A DNA stretch of 64,000 nucleotides. Origin: Ceratobasidium sp. AG-K. Taxonomy: Eukaryota; Basidiomycota; Agaricomycetes; Cantharellales; Ceratobasidiaceae. The stretch is from positions 1,240,001 through 1,304,000 of the forward strand of contig JAWNGF010000002.1 of the NCBI GenBank assembly GCA_037039685.1. The letters are read 5' to 3'. The notes under the pieces were generated by a model. That model worked only from the letters and a program-made list of their open reading frames with translations, was not told where the DNA came from and searched no databases. Made by a program: the position numbers and the translations under genes. Of the stretch, positions 47,615 through 59,129 are shown one piece after another (the stretch's first letter is position 1; every line of letters begins with the position of its first letter).

Positions 47615-50195
47615 TTACGGGCCGGTTGCCTCGACTTCCTCATCTGGTTTGTGTTCAGAGCTTTGAGCCTTAGAAAGTGTGTCTAAGCGCTTTTGCGCTT
47701 CGTGGCAGATCGCGAGAAATGCATGAGCGATGTATGTGAAGTCGCACTCCTGAACATGCCTTCTGGTCAGCAAATACCGGCAGTACAAGTAACATAGAGT
47801 AATTACTTCGTTCCAAACCTGAGCGCTGCACCTTGTCCACCATTTGTTGTCGTGCACGTATCTATGGTAATAAATTTCAGCTCATACACCGAGATTTAAT
47901 AAAAGTGACTTACATGGCTGCGAATGTATTATGTTCGTCAAGCAAACGATCCCTAATCAACAGAGCAATGTCTTTCAACTCGTCGGGCGGAGTTCCAGTC
48001 GGTATGGTCAGAGGGAGCAAAACGTTGACCTAGTCCAGTATTCGTTTTCATCCAAATGTACAGTTAAATAATTCGAACTTGCCATGTTCGCGGTCAACTC
48101 ATTTGCGTCGGTTTCCATGACTCGCGTTTTCAATATCTCAGCCATAATTGCTCCCCCTTTGACAGCAAGTGAGTGACAATAGTCATTTATCTTTTTCTCT
48201 CCTCCGATCGCTTGTCGGAAATCGAGTGCTATGATGAAATTGTGAGACGTGCTGTAACTGGCGAATGCCAACTACTCACCATGATTGATGCTGAGAAGCG
48301 GTGCCAAATCTATAGTGCCAGTCCCTATTAACCCACGCGATTAGTTAGTATTGGGGTAATGCACTATGCTTGGCCTTACATTCAAATTGTTGGACTATGT
48401 CGTGTTTCTTTCCGGATTTGACTGGGGTATAATCGTGGGACGTGGGAAACGTACTACGGACGACGTGTTGGTTCCTTCAAATGACAAGAAACCTGTTTAT
48501 CCGTGGCTCCGTGGCGTATTTAACCACCAACCTCATAGGTATGTAGATGAATGCAGCTCCACGCTTCGCATATAGCCACTTGTGACAGTTCTACAAACGA
48601 CAACGACCTTGGAGTGTGAGGTTCCGTAATGGTTGGTCCATCACTCACTGATACGAAAAAGTCTGGCTGTGAGGCCGAGAGATTGAGGGGGATCTGTCCA
48701 ATAGCGTGGGCCGCATCGACCAAACTGTATATCCCCTCCTCCTTGCAAATCTTTACCATTTCCTCCCAAGGCAAGCGTACCCCCGGATTACTTGCGATAG
48801 CATCGATCACAGCCACAATTGTCTGGCCCTCGTGACGGGGGATGTCCTTAAGTTGCTGTCGGAACTTGTCCAGGATTTCTTTGTGGGGAACCGGAAATAT
48901 TAGGGGGGAAGTTATATGCACTGGATGAGGGGGTGTATCGGATATGTAATCAAGCATTCTAGACACGGCGCCATAGGTGGTGCTAACTAGAAGTGCAGAA
49001 TGACGTTAGTATAGAACCAAGATTTCTACAATCCGCTTACACCCAACCACGACATCCCCCTTCTTCCAATGAAAGTTGTTCAGAATAGTATGGACGCCAT
49101 GCGTCGTATTGTTCGTGATTACACACTCGTCAAGTTCGCAATGAACAAGCTTAGCAACTCTTGCACGTGCTTCCTGGAGCTCAGCTTGGTACTCTCTTCG
49201 GTGGAATGAATCAGGCCGTCCTTCAGAACGCTTGCTAATTTCAATGCACTTGTCGAATACCGTTCTCGGGAGCGCGCCATACGAGCCTGTCCACCAGAGC
49301 CGTCAGAACTGTTCCAAGCGAGCGCATACATACTCACCAATATTCAAGTTAACGTAGCCCTTGTCAAACATAAAATGTTCGAGCATCGGGTGACCGAACG
49401 TATAATCGGGTTCGAGTTCGCCCCCACCGCCGGTGGGAACGACAATGACACCGTTCATATCTCGCCTTCGATCTACTTCTTGGTAGTCTTTGTTATCCTC
49501 AGCCCCGGCTCCCGCCCACCTCCAGAGCTTCTCCTTGACGAACGTATCATATTGCCATACCAAAGGCTCGAGTCTATTGGTTCCGGTAGCCCAGACATAC
49601 GTCTGAATTTTCAACGCCGGGGGCAGCTCTGTCGGAAGCTCGGAAGACGCTGAAAGCAGAGTTTGGGTAAGGTCCGAGGTGATAGGGGCAAGTGGAGTGA
49701 TTGGATGGGCGTCCACTTCTACACGGTTATACTCCTGTTATAGTTGGGTGAGATCGAGTTTGACCCACAAGAGTTACTTACATCGCCTTCAAATATATCC
49801 AGATGGGCGATGTTTTGAGGCGATAGACCAGATACAATTACTCCTCGAACACACCTATCTTCACGGCTCAATTCTTGTTTCAGAAGTACAGAACCAACGT
49901 TGTATGGGACAATGGCCGGATAATCGCAGCCCTTGACATGATGTCGGGTAAAAGACTGAAAGGATTCCATTGGTAACATATTCATATCTTTTGCGAGTCG
50001 AACACATACCATTAGTACGGCTGGCGCTGCCTTGAGATGAGATGCGTCGTTCCCTATTACACGCCGCAGCACTGCGGGGTGCATAAGTGTGCCTAAAAAC
50101 GGTGCATGATCAATGGTTGACCCGTGTTAAGTCGTTTACACGATTGACCCACCGTAGAAAAACGCGGAGAGCAAGCCATTGGGGTCTACAGTCAT
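47615..50195 (-). CDS. Fusion: AIG2/GGCT-like domain + class V PLP enzyme
   Basis: Predicted bifunctional enzyme. The ATG at 50195 gives MTVDPNGLLSAFFYGTLMHP, where FYGTLM is the substrate-binding signature of gamma-glutamylcyclotransferase/AIG2-like domains. The family continues with VKGCDYPAIVPYNV, VRGVIVSGL and LDIFEGDEYNRVEV (acidic catalytic site) to EVDRRRDMNGVIVVPTGGGG. Without stop or intron the same exon (about 49338-49754) runs into EPDYTFGHPMLEHFMFDKGY and VNLNIGSYGALPRTVFD, the start of a cysteine-desulfurase/isopenicillin-N-epimerase-like enzyme. There follow CVITNNTTHGVHTILNNF, YSLVDAAHAIGQIPLNLS (PLP Asp), NCHKWLYAKRGAAFIYIP (PLP Lys codon 48579-48581), TGTIDLAPLLSINHALDFRQ and a C-terminus KWWTRCSAQVWNEV. 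Both active sites look intact. Roles in thiol or sulfur chemistry are inferred. Confidence 0.85.
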
Positions 50196-50504
50196 GGTAG
50201 TGATGGAGTGCGACAGGAGACTGTTGGGCAAACGTTTAAATCTCGTGAGCAGAGACCCAAATGACTCCAACAGTGTATATGTAATCGGAATGCAGGCGCG
50301 GTCCGAGCACGGCAATTTCGACCAGGTGACTTGCAATCGATCGTGATGGCGTAAGATCCGTCAGCAATGATATGATAATAATTTATTGTGCATACAACTA
50401 GGTAGATATGTACGTCAAAAGTATCTTGTCGAGCAAAAAATGTATGACCAGAGCAAAAAAAAAAGGAAGGCTGACCCGCGCCAATACGAGTATGATTCCA
50501 CAGC
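50196..50504. other. Intergenic region fusion enzyme / BRCT protein
   Basis: 309 nt. It combines the fusion gene's promoter (next to 50195) and the 3' UTR of the BRCT gene. No gene seen. Confidence 0.5.
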
Positions 50505-53500
50505 TTATGGTCGCCGTTGACCCCTTCGCCTTGTACCAGCGCCTCCTCGCTTTCGTTTCGGTTCTACAGGGGCAGGCTCAGGACTCCCTTCCGGGTCAGT
50601 CTGCGTGTCTACATTGATGATATCAGAGTCGGGTGCTTGGGATGACCCATCCAGTAACCGGCGCAGACCTTCCTTGGCTGCGAGCTGATTCGGGTCATGG
50701 TAGTGGACTTGCAGAGTCTCTTCGTTTGCAGGCTCAATGCCCTCCAAGGGTGAGACGTAATCGGGGTCAGAAACGCGAGTCGAAAGCGACAATGATGAAA
50801 CCTTTTCGGTTAGCGAACGAGAACGAGCTGTACCCCCAGCAGTGGCACCCTCTCCAGGCTGTTGGATGAGTTGAGTAATCGTACTGTGTGCGGGAGCCCG
50901 TGCGTACCTTGTGACGCATCGTCGGTCTAATCCGTTTTCGTGGCTGGTCGGAGTGGGTAGAGTCTTCTCGCTGATGTTTCTTCAACAAGGCGTCCAAGCT
51001 ATTAGCTAGTTGGTTCCGCTGAGCCTCTCGCTCTCGTTCCCGATCGCTTTCAACTACCGAACGATTTTTGAGTTCCGTTGTGGAGTCCTCGGGCTGGACG
51101 TCAAGCACCGGAACCGATGCTTCACGCTTGAGCTGAAATAGGGGCTTAAAGCGAACACCATCGCTCCCAGATCCGCGACCCTCGTTTGAATCAATAGGCA
51201 TTTGCTCAGGTTCCTTGTGAGGTGAAGAGTCGGGAGGCGCGAGCAAACCGTTGGTAACTCCGAATAACGAAGTGGACCCAACCCCAAAGATTCCGCTCGT
51301 CTCTCCAAAACGACTCGCATCTAACACTGTCAGAGCAAGCGATTGTGAAGATAATTAGATCAGCTCACCGGCTGCGTCAACCCGCAAAGTAGACTGCTCA
51401 AGCTTCAGTCGCACTTGGGTAAGATCTGTGTCCGATATCCGGCCTTCTCTGGCAATCTCATAGAGCCAATCCATGTCGACCACGACTACTCCCCACTGTA
51501 GCGCCTTGTCATACTTAAGTCCAGACCGCGAAGGACAAAGCAAATGTGTGTTTACGCGTTTGGCGAACGATTTAGTGGTGGTTATACCTACATCTCATCA
51601 GATCAGCCTTCAATTACGATGGCTAACACTAGCGTACCAATGGCCTTGACAAGTCGCTTGACCGCCGTCTCTTGCTCGTTGTTAAGCCCAGTCCAATGTA
51701 GCTTGATGTTTCCAGCCTCTAAGAGCAAAGTTATTTCAGCCAACGCCCCAGAATCCGAAAAAGGGAGTGCGCACCAGGAACCGGAAGTTCGATCTTTAGT
51801 GGCACATACGTCACATTCTCTTCGCACGGGCATAACCGATCCTCAAATATGCAATGTTCGACCCAGCAGTCTGTGCGAAATTTAGAATAGGAGTCCAGCT
51901 TGATAGCTTGTTTGGCAGATTCACTAGGGCATAACTTGAGAATAAGATACAGATCCGAGTGGCGAAAGGCTTACCTAGCAAGTCTGACGATATAATAATC
52001 TACTTCCTCTGATGGTAATGCGATCGGCCCTTCGGATTCAACCCCCTTACTCTTGGCTTTCGGATCGGACACCTCTGAACCCTCAATAACAATTGCACCA
52101 TGTGCACGCAACGCAGCATATAGCATCGGACCACACGCTTCACCAATGGGAGCAATCCGTTTTCCAACAAACACCTTGGCGGCGGACGAGGGTGGCCGCG
52201 CCTCATTTGACTCCACCGCATCACTGGACCCGAGTTTCTGTGCGAGCGTTGCATTGGAAGCGATGCGTGCTAGACCCCGGGTGGATGATGCAGGCACGTT
52301 GTGGTCTGATAGAGTTGCTCCAAGCTGGAACGCCGATCCACGAAGACTGTTGAGTCGAGAGACCATTGACGAACCGGCTGCACCTGATTGGACTTTGGCC
52401 GGCGGTGCCCCACGGTTAGAGGGAATAGGGAGTTCTGCAACGGGCTGCTTCTGAGCCACGCAGTTCGATGTCGTTGGTACATCCCTATCCTTTGAACTCT
52501 CTTCTTCATCCTCAGTGGCCGAATCTTCACCGGCCGCCGGAGGAAGTGGTTTGGCTGGGATCGGTGGGATCGACGTGGGTGGAGTAGATGTTGCAATACC
52601 TCGGGTTTGCATCGGCGTAGGAGGTACAACTTCGTCATCGTCCTCTCGGGGGGCCTGATTGCGAGATGAAAGAATTGAGTTCCATACAGCTTCTGTCGCA
52701 GCGCTCCTCTTGAATCGGGCCTTTTCTAAAACTTCTTTCGTGCCCGAACCCGTACCGGTACCGACGTTTGACGCCGGGACATAGATTTTTGCTGGTTTCT
52801 TCGATGGGGGTCGCTTTAGCAACTCTTCAAGCTCTTTAGGCAACTCCGGACGACTACTAGCATCGGAGTACTCGAAATCGGCCTCGGGGACGCGGGAGTT
52901 TGTCGCTGCACAGGTCAAGAGCCATACGTCCCATACAACATGAATAGGCGGCTCCTCAGATTGTTCTTCTGCGCGCTTGGCGTTTGTACGAATAACCCAT
53001 TGGAGCTTCTGAGAGTCGACGCTACCAGCGTCGTCCGGACCAATAAGTAGATGAGTCGCTGCCTTATCCATGTGGGCTTGGTATTTGGCTCCGAGCCGCA
53101 TAGCAGACTTCGTAAGACGTTGACGGGCTCTATCTGAAGCGAGTATGTTGAATGTCTTGCCAAGAAATAGCGTCTGGTCTTCACTTACCGTCCGTTAGTC
53201 GCGTGACGCAGATGACAACACTTTTAATGGCGGCAGCAAGTATTCAGAAACGGCCTGATTATTCCAGAGTCAGACCTCTGCCAAGATTTCGATACCCTCA
53301 CATACCTCGTCAGGATCGATATCTTCTCCAGCTAACCATCGCTTATGGGTCTCGATTATCCAGTCCGAAGTACAAATATGAAGTCCAAGTTTAAGCGCAA
53401 CCTACAACAGAATTATTCAAACGCACAGCCCTGATACATTGAGTTGCTTACCTGGTGCTTTGCACTCCCCGGCGCGTCAGCCACCAAATGCGTGGTGAGG

Positions 53501-53805
53501 TCCGTCAAGTCGTTCGTGCATGTGGCGCCTAACTCCCGGGCCTTGGCGAGCAACGCAGCCTTGTCTTTAACACCAGAACAGCAAATCATCATTCCAGAAA
53601 ATGGCTTGGCGTCGTCCCGAAGTGTCTCTCGAGCGGATCCGCCACCAACTTCATACATGGTGGCATCGAGATCTTGGTCTGCCAACTATGAGCTCGAGTT
53701 TATCACTTTTCAGACAATTTGCTCACCTCTAGGCAAATTTGCACCCTTCTTAGCAGGCCTGAGCTTGACATTGGGTACTTTTGTTGAGCCATGACCTCGT
53801 CGCAT
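50505..53805 (-). CDS. Multi-BRCT replication/checkpoint protein (Dpb11/Rad4/TopBP1)
   Basis: Scaffold for replication initiation and ATR-type checkpoint signalling. The ATG at 53805 starts MRRGHGSTKVPNVKLRPAKK. BRCT1 is read in GMMICCSGVKDKAALLAKAR and LTDLTTHLVADAPGSAKHQV with DWIIETHKRWLAG; BRCT2 in KAATHLLIGPDDAGS...HVVWDVWLLTC. A long Ser/Pro-rich linker follows. A third repeat is VFVGKRIAPIGEACGPMLYA ... CWVEHCIFEDRLCPCEENVT, and a fourth includes NIKLHWTGL, THLLCPSRSGLKYDKALQWG and VVVVDMDWLYEIAREG. The C-terminus is Arg-rich (AGTRRRGQRRP), a likely nuclear signal, stop at 50505. Four BRCTs fits fungal Dpb11/Rad4, not the longer animal TopBP1. Several introns, some linker junctions uncertain. 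Confidence 0.9.
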
Positions 53806-53998
53806 TATGGTGGATCGGAGAAGAAGGCGCGATCTATTGACGTCTGTCGCCCAATTATCACGTGATACGCGTCACAGCGGGCTGTTTGGCCGTCTCAGGC
53901 TGACTCGAAGTTTAGAAGCCAGCAAACTATATGCATTAGCAAAATGAACATCAATGTAGAAAAATTATACAGCAAGATAAGTTAATATTAACAAAGAA

Positions 53999-55763
53999 TT
54001 AATCAAGACGATCTGTCCCTCCAGCACACTGCACCTGAACAACCTTCCCTCGACCCTTCTTCCCAAACGAAATGACATCCCCTTCAACGTCCTCATCCAC
54101 ATCATACAGTTCTATCTCACTGTCCACCAGTGTCGAATTGTCGACTGTAGGCTTCCATTTCTTGCCCAAGACAAGTCCAGTGAGCCGCAAGTTGTAAACA
54201 CATCCAGTATCCAAGCCTACACAAACATGTAAATCATACCCTGATAATTCGTACGCAAATTACGCACCTTTCGACCATCTCTTGATATCAAGCCCCCGGG
54301 CAGCAGCATGTCCGTATACTACCGTGACATCTCGACAGGGCAACGAATGGGCTCCCTTGAACTCGTCCTCCATCCATTGTCCCCAGCCTCGGTCGGAATT
54401 GAACTCAGCAGTCGCATTGATAGACGTCTGCGCGGGCTTGACGTCAAATCCGCCGCAAAGGTCGATGACCTTGTGCCAAAGTTTGCTCCAGGGAGTACCA
54501 CTATTATCGCGGGTAACTTCCCCGTTGTCGAGAATAGAGCGCATGTTTAGCTTCACCCAAGGATCAGTGTTTTGGGGGATGTCTCTGAAAAGCGATAGCT
54601 CCTGTAACAACTATGAGAAATGACCCCGGAGAAGTAGGGTGTGGCGCACCTGCAAGTTCCTGAGCACTGGTTCAGTCTTGTTGCTTTTTGGTGCCTTGGG
54701 AGGATGCGAAAGTGGCTGGTGATGTGAGAGCACCTTGTGTCGAGGGTCCATCGGCAAGATACCAGCATGTACGGTAATCGTATGTAATGAAGGGATGTGA
54801 AGCGCAACAGGCAGGTCGAGTAGATACTGATATTCATCGGCTTTCAACTTCCTGTGGCCACTTAGTGGCCTCCCCCAAAACCAACATTCGTCCACTCACC
54901 TCGATAGACGATAAATATCGTCACCAAAATTCCATCCGTCAGGAATATCCCATCCCCGAGCGGCGGCCGCTTTCCGAAAGTGTTTGAAGTCAGACTTGCT
55001 TAGGTCCTATTACGAGTCAATGAACAGGATCTATGACTCCACCCAAACATTACGTACCTTGTCCTCGATCCGTTTCTCCATCTTGCGTATCCACTTTTTA
55101 CCTCCGTCTTGGCTGAGCACCCACTCGATCCAGCCTCGCCACTCAATAACCTTTTGGTCCTGGTTCCCACGCACTCCGAACGCCTTGATTTGCATCAGCT
55201 CCTGGATGACTTTGCGGGACTGCGGCCCTTTGAGGATAATGTCACCAGTGTGCACAAGTACATCGTGTTCGCTGTCAAACTTGAGCTTTTTCAAGAGCTT
55301 TCTAAAAAATAGAAGTCAGACGTATGGAACTCATGGCTCGGATGATGTCACACGCACTTGAACGACTTGTGCATCCCATGGATGTCGCCGACGAAAATCA
55401 CACGGCCACCTCGAGTGCGCAGCTCATCTTCGTGGAGAGTGGTCAGATTGACATACTTGGCAAAATCGGGTTGAATGGCTACGAGATAGTTAAGAAGTTA
55501 GCTAATAAAAAGGGAGATTGAATGCACGCACCTGGATGACTACCAACTCCCAACGCCGCTTGTTCACCCACCAAATCCAACGCCTCGATCTGGGGGTGGC
55601 GTGTGGCGGCTCGAACGCCGGTCCATAGCACGCTGAACAAGAACAACAAGACGGTGAATAGACTGAAAAAACGCCGAGTAGCTGAGTGCGGAGTATGGGG
55701 AGCAAACGGCATCGGAAGGAGGGCGTCGCACAGTGACTCTCGGACCCGGTCTTGGTCCTTCAT
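53999..55763 (-). CDS. Ppn2-like metallophosphatase (polyphosphatase/ApaH-like)
   Basis: Calcineurin-like phosphoesterase with an N-terminal membrane anchor, resembling yeast Ppn2, a vacuolar zinc-dependent endopolyphosphatase of the ApaH-like group. The ATG at 55763 starts MKDQDRVRESLCDALLPMPF. A membrane anchor follows (RRFFSLFTVLLFLFSVLWTG). Metal-binding motifs are FVGDIHG, HTGDIILKGPQS and VRGNQDQKVIEWRGW, where the usual His of GNH(D/E) is Gln. Further blocks are HTITVHAGILPMDP and VVYGHAAARGLDIKRW, then DTGCVYNLRLTGLVLG. It stops at 53999. The Gln at the GNH site may change activity. I cannot tell polyphosphate from dinucleotide polyphosphate specificity. Confidence 0.83.
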
Positions 55764-56048
55764 TCACGGCTCTTATAGCAATGCGATGTGGTACCGAGAA
55801 TCCCCCGTAATGGGTTAGGGTTGGCCGAGTACTGATGGTGGTGATAGCCAAGGGAAAGTGTTGCAGTCGGGAAACTAAGTTAGGATAGACACGCAACAAG
55901 CATGAGAGTTATAGTCAGGTGTAGTGCAAATGACATGGCGCTTACGAGAACCCAGTTACGTAACCAGCTGAATTTAAACTTTCAGCGGAGTACCCGACCC
56001 ATCAACTGGACTGCGACGGTGAGTGAGCACGTTCGTCTCTCTCTGCCT
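55764..56048. other. Short intergenic segment upstream of the Ppn2-like gene
   Basis: Promoter side of the minus-strand phosphatase. No coding sequence recognised. Confidence 0.45.
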
Positions 56049-56303
56049 TCAATTCGTTCGTGATGGTACTTGTAATTTGCGTTCGACATACGTTTCTCCT
56101 ATTCCAAAGGGGCCACCCGCCAGTGCGCCCTGGGGGGGACGGACTGAGACAACCTTTTTTGCTGATCTTTCCTGCTCTGCGTTCAACTCGGCAACAGTTG
56201 GAATATTGGGCTGACTCTTGCTGGTTTTGATAGGACGATTGGTCAGTACAGCGCATGATATTGCTCCGACCAGCCCGGTAGCGATCTGCCACAGCCCTAC
56301 CAC
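56049..56303 (-). CDS. Possible small membrane protein exon
   Basis: An 84-codon open frame just downstream of the PITH gene on the same strand. The N-terminal end is hydrophobic (LWQIATGLVGAISCAVL) and a charged part follows (AELNAEQERSAKKVVSVRPP). It ends YVERKLQVPSRTN. There is no in-frame ATG; the frame begins GTGGTA and an in-frame TGA lies four codons upstream, so a spliced start would be needed. Possible mitochondrial or ER micro-protein; family not recognised. Confidence 0.3.
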   Translation of the reverse strand: MVGLWQIATGLVGAISCAVLTNRPIKTSKSQPNIPTVAELNAEQERSAKKVVSVRPPQGALAGGPFGIGETYVERKLQVPSRTN

Positions 56304-56371
56304 GAATATTTCTCAGTCCACGACAATCGACTATATTTCATATGGTATTTCATTAGATTACACTTGCGTGC

Positions 56372-57217
56372 TTAGATTCCTGGGCGAGATAGCGCGCCGT
56401 CAGTGCCAGTAATCTTTTTATGATCCGCCGGGTTTGCTTGAGCTTCGTAGATGGTAATAACTGGATCCCTTGTAAACTCGCTCCATTCCCCAAGTAACCC
56501 GACGTAATATATCTAAATAAACCATATTAGCACCACCTCCACGGGATGCATGTGTGCACGCACCCGGAGAGTATCTCCGCCTTGAGCGGCGGGAAAGAAC
56601 AAAGTGATGGACCTGCAATTCGAGAACTTGGCCGGCCTATGCACACCGGCATGTAGTCAGCGGTACCGAGATGCAATAACAAGCTCACTTGACAGTATAC
56701 TCCCCCACGTCCCTCGCCTGCGCAACATCAAACGATTGTGCGGGCTCCCGCTCACTCGCATCGCTAAAATCCAACTCCTCCGCATTCGGAAACTACGCGC
56801 CAGTCCAATTAAGACCAATAAAACGCAAACGCATACCCACCAATAAGACTTTTTCTGCGGTTTGCTCACCAGGACCTGTCTTCAATAATAAACCGCGAAG
56901 CTTGACCGATCCCGTAAATGGGATGCGTAGTATGAGTTGGTCGTCGGCATCGGATTCGAGCCACTGCCCAGCATTCATTAGATAAATACAATCAAAGCAT
57001 AGCCGCAATGGCCAACCTTGCTCTCGTCGAGCCGCTCATGCCACGGCTTAAGTACCACGGTCGGTTCCGATCCCTCCTCCGCATTCAGAGCGGCAACATT
57101 CTGCCGGTCAATTCTTCCATAGAGATTATTCGCCGGAGGGCCCCCATGGTCGTGATCATGGTCATGATCGTGGTCATGATGCTCGTGTCCGCAATCTTGA
57201 CCGTGGTTGTGAGACAT
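56372..57217 (-). CDS. PITH-domain protein (PITHD1-like)
   Basis: The PITH (TXNL1 C-terminal) domain is a proteasome-interacting fold. The ATG at 57217 starts MSHNHGQDCGHEHHDHDHDH, a His/Asp-rich N-terminus shared with PITHD1 homologs that could bind metal. The domain reads NLYGRIDRQNVAALNAEEGS, LRIPFTGSVKLRGLLLKTGP, GEQTAEKVLL, then FPNAEELDFSDASEREPAQS and YYVGLLGEWSEFTRDPVITI. It ends NPADHKKITGTDGALSRPGI, TAA at 56372. Small introns split the domain. It is divergent from the Gtr2 gene. The cellular role in fungi is not established. Confidence 0.9.
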
Positions 57218-57393
57218 TCTTGTTGAGCTTGGTGGTTGAGAGCAACTCGCAATGCCCGTCACGTAACGCGTGATGACATCATCAACCCTCCCAAAGCGGC
57301 AAGTTGGCTCGGCGCGCTTCGTGTAGCGCTTGACAGCTGACTACATTTGTCCTGACTGGCTGGGTTCCTGCACTTTGCCTCCATCACCACGCC
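57218..57393. promoter_or_regulatory. Bidirectional promoter of the PITH gene and GTR2
   Basis: 176 nt between divergent ATGs (57217 minus, 57394 plus). It contains the palindrome GATGACATCATC near 57270-57281, a CRE/ATF-like TGACATCA site, a candidate bZIP binding site. Confidence 0.45.
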
Positions 57394-58870
57394 ATGGATC
57401 ATAAGCCGGCTATGGGAATGCAGAGGAAGAAGGTTCTTGTTGTTGGGCTGCGCAAGTGAGTCATTGCTGATGCCGTTTTTACCGAGTTACTTCTAATGAA
57501 TTTGTTGCAGGAGCGGCAAAACATCTGCATTAAGAGTGCTCACCCAAGGCATTGCTCCGAAGGATACATTTTACATTGAGACTTCGACCCAAATTGTCAA
57601 AGAGAATGTCGAGTGAGTTATCGTCATGACGCAACCACAGCAGCCTAACCTACGTTCGCAGTACAATTATTCCACTTGAAGTGTGGGACTGTCCTGGGTC
57701 TATTACAGCTCAAAACATCGGCGTCCCTCTCACGCAATTCTCTTCCGTGGTATTTTTCATCGACATTCAGGTGCGAATCACCCTGAGTCCGCCAAACCGT
57801 CTGCCTGACATACGCTAGCTCAGGACGATTATCACCTTCCTATCCGACGATTTTATGAGCTAGTTGTCGCTGCATATGAAGCAGGAATAACAAACTTGCC
57901 ATTTGAGGTCCTAGTGCACAAGGCCGAAGCACATTCGGAGGAATACCGACTAGGTGGGTGGGAGTATCTTTCTCGTCAACTGGTCTAACGCTCCCGGCCA
58001 GACAACTTTCGCGAGATTCAACAACGGATTGGAGACGAACTGTATGACTTCCCCAACGAACCGCTACACACGTTTTACCCGATCTATTATCACATGACGT
58101 CGGTATACGACCATACCATGCACGAAGCATTTTCGCGGATCGTACAGAGGATCACGTCGCAGGTCCATGTAGCCGCCTTGGAGAACTTGATGAATGTGTT
58201 GACACCGGTGAGTCCTGCGCTCTTGACTTTGCAAAGTTCTCACTGCCGAGCTAGAACTGCTCCATGGCGAAATCTTTCTTGTTTGACGTCAACTTGAGGA
58301 TATATGTTGCAACCGATGCATCACCGGTCGACCCGGGCAGCTACGAAGCGTGTTCGGAATATGTTCAAACGATCATAACTTTTGCCCGGCTCTACCAGTT
58401 CGTATTCCCACTGTCTCGATATGGCAGTTTACTTACCTGACCCGGTATTAGAAACATTCCTCCCCACCCACGTGCGCAAATCAACATGTCCTCCACGTTA
58501 ACATCTCCCACCACGCCGACACCGCAGTACCCGTCTGGGCCTCCATTCCCCACCAAGCCCGAGGCGCCTCAAGGCGATGTAGAGTCTAATCCTGGGACGC
58601 AAGAGCTATTTCCAGAGGGGGAGTGGGCATCAAGCTTCGCGCAACTTGCGCCAGAGACAACGTTGGCCTACTGGCAAATCACTACGTATGTCTGAAGCCT
58701 GTCATATACGCTGCCACTAACGCCTTTTTAGATCCCTTGCCTTGGTTTCTTTGATCCGAAGCGACATTTTTGAGTCCAAGCGGGGGTTGATCGAATATAA
58801 TGTCGCCTTTTTCCGAGATGCTGTTCAAAAGATTCAAAATATCGCAATGACCGGCGGAAGGCCCACATAA
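57394..58870 (+). CDS. Rag GTPase Gtr2 (RagC/D ortholog)
   Basis: Half of the Gtr1-Gtr2 heterodimer on the vacuole that signals amino-acid sufficiency to TORC1. The ATG at 57394 gives MDHKPAMGMQRKKVLVVGLR. The P-loop GLRKSGKTSALRVLT is split by the first intron. Switch and Rag-specific blocks are YIETSTQIVKENV, IIPLEVWDCPG, FFIDIQDDYH, the guanine-specificity loop EVLVHKAE (NKxD replaced by HKAE, as in RagC), and YYHMTSVYDHTMHEAFSRIV. The roadblock-like C-terminal part follows (FLFDVNLRIYVATD, SYEACSEYVQTIITFARLYQ). An insertion rich in Thr/Pro (SPTTPTPQYPSGPPFP) precedes the end, TGGRPT, TAA at 58868-58870. About six introns. Confidence 0.92.
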
Positions 58871-59129
58871 TCATGTCTTGTTCGCTAATGTATACCCGCT
58901 TTATAATGCTTTACCAATTAAACTTTCCCACTGCCGCATCCTGTGCCGATCAAGCAATTCTTAGCTGTGTGAGCAAGCGAAATCAAATACCTAGAAATAG
59001 CAGTAGTGGCGATGCAGAAACATGCGCGAATCCAGGGGCAGTTCTTGCCTCGCCCACATTCGACCGGACAGGCGCCTGATTCCATCTAAAAGACACTAGC
59101 GGGCTGACTTGGCCATATCTCCCTCTCCC

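Noticed and set aside
47615..50195. Naming the fusion gene as ergothioneine Egt2
   Set aside because: Class V PLP enzymes are broad and no Egt1-like gene is in the window; the link remains a hypothesis.
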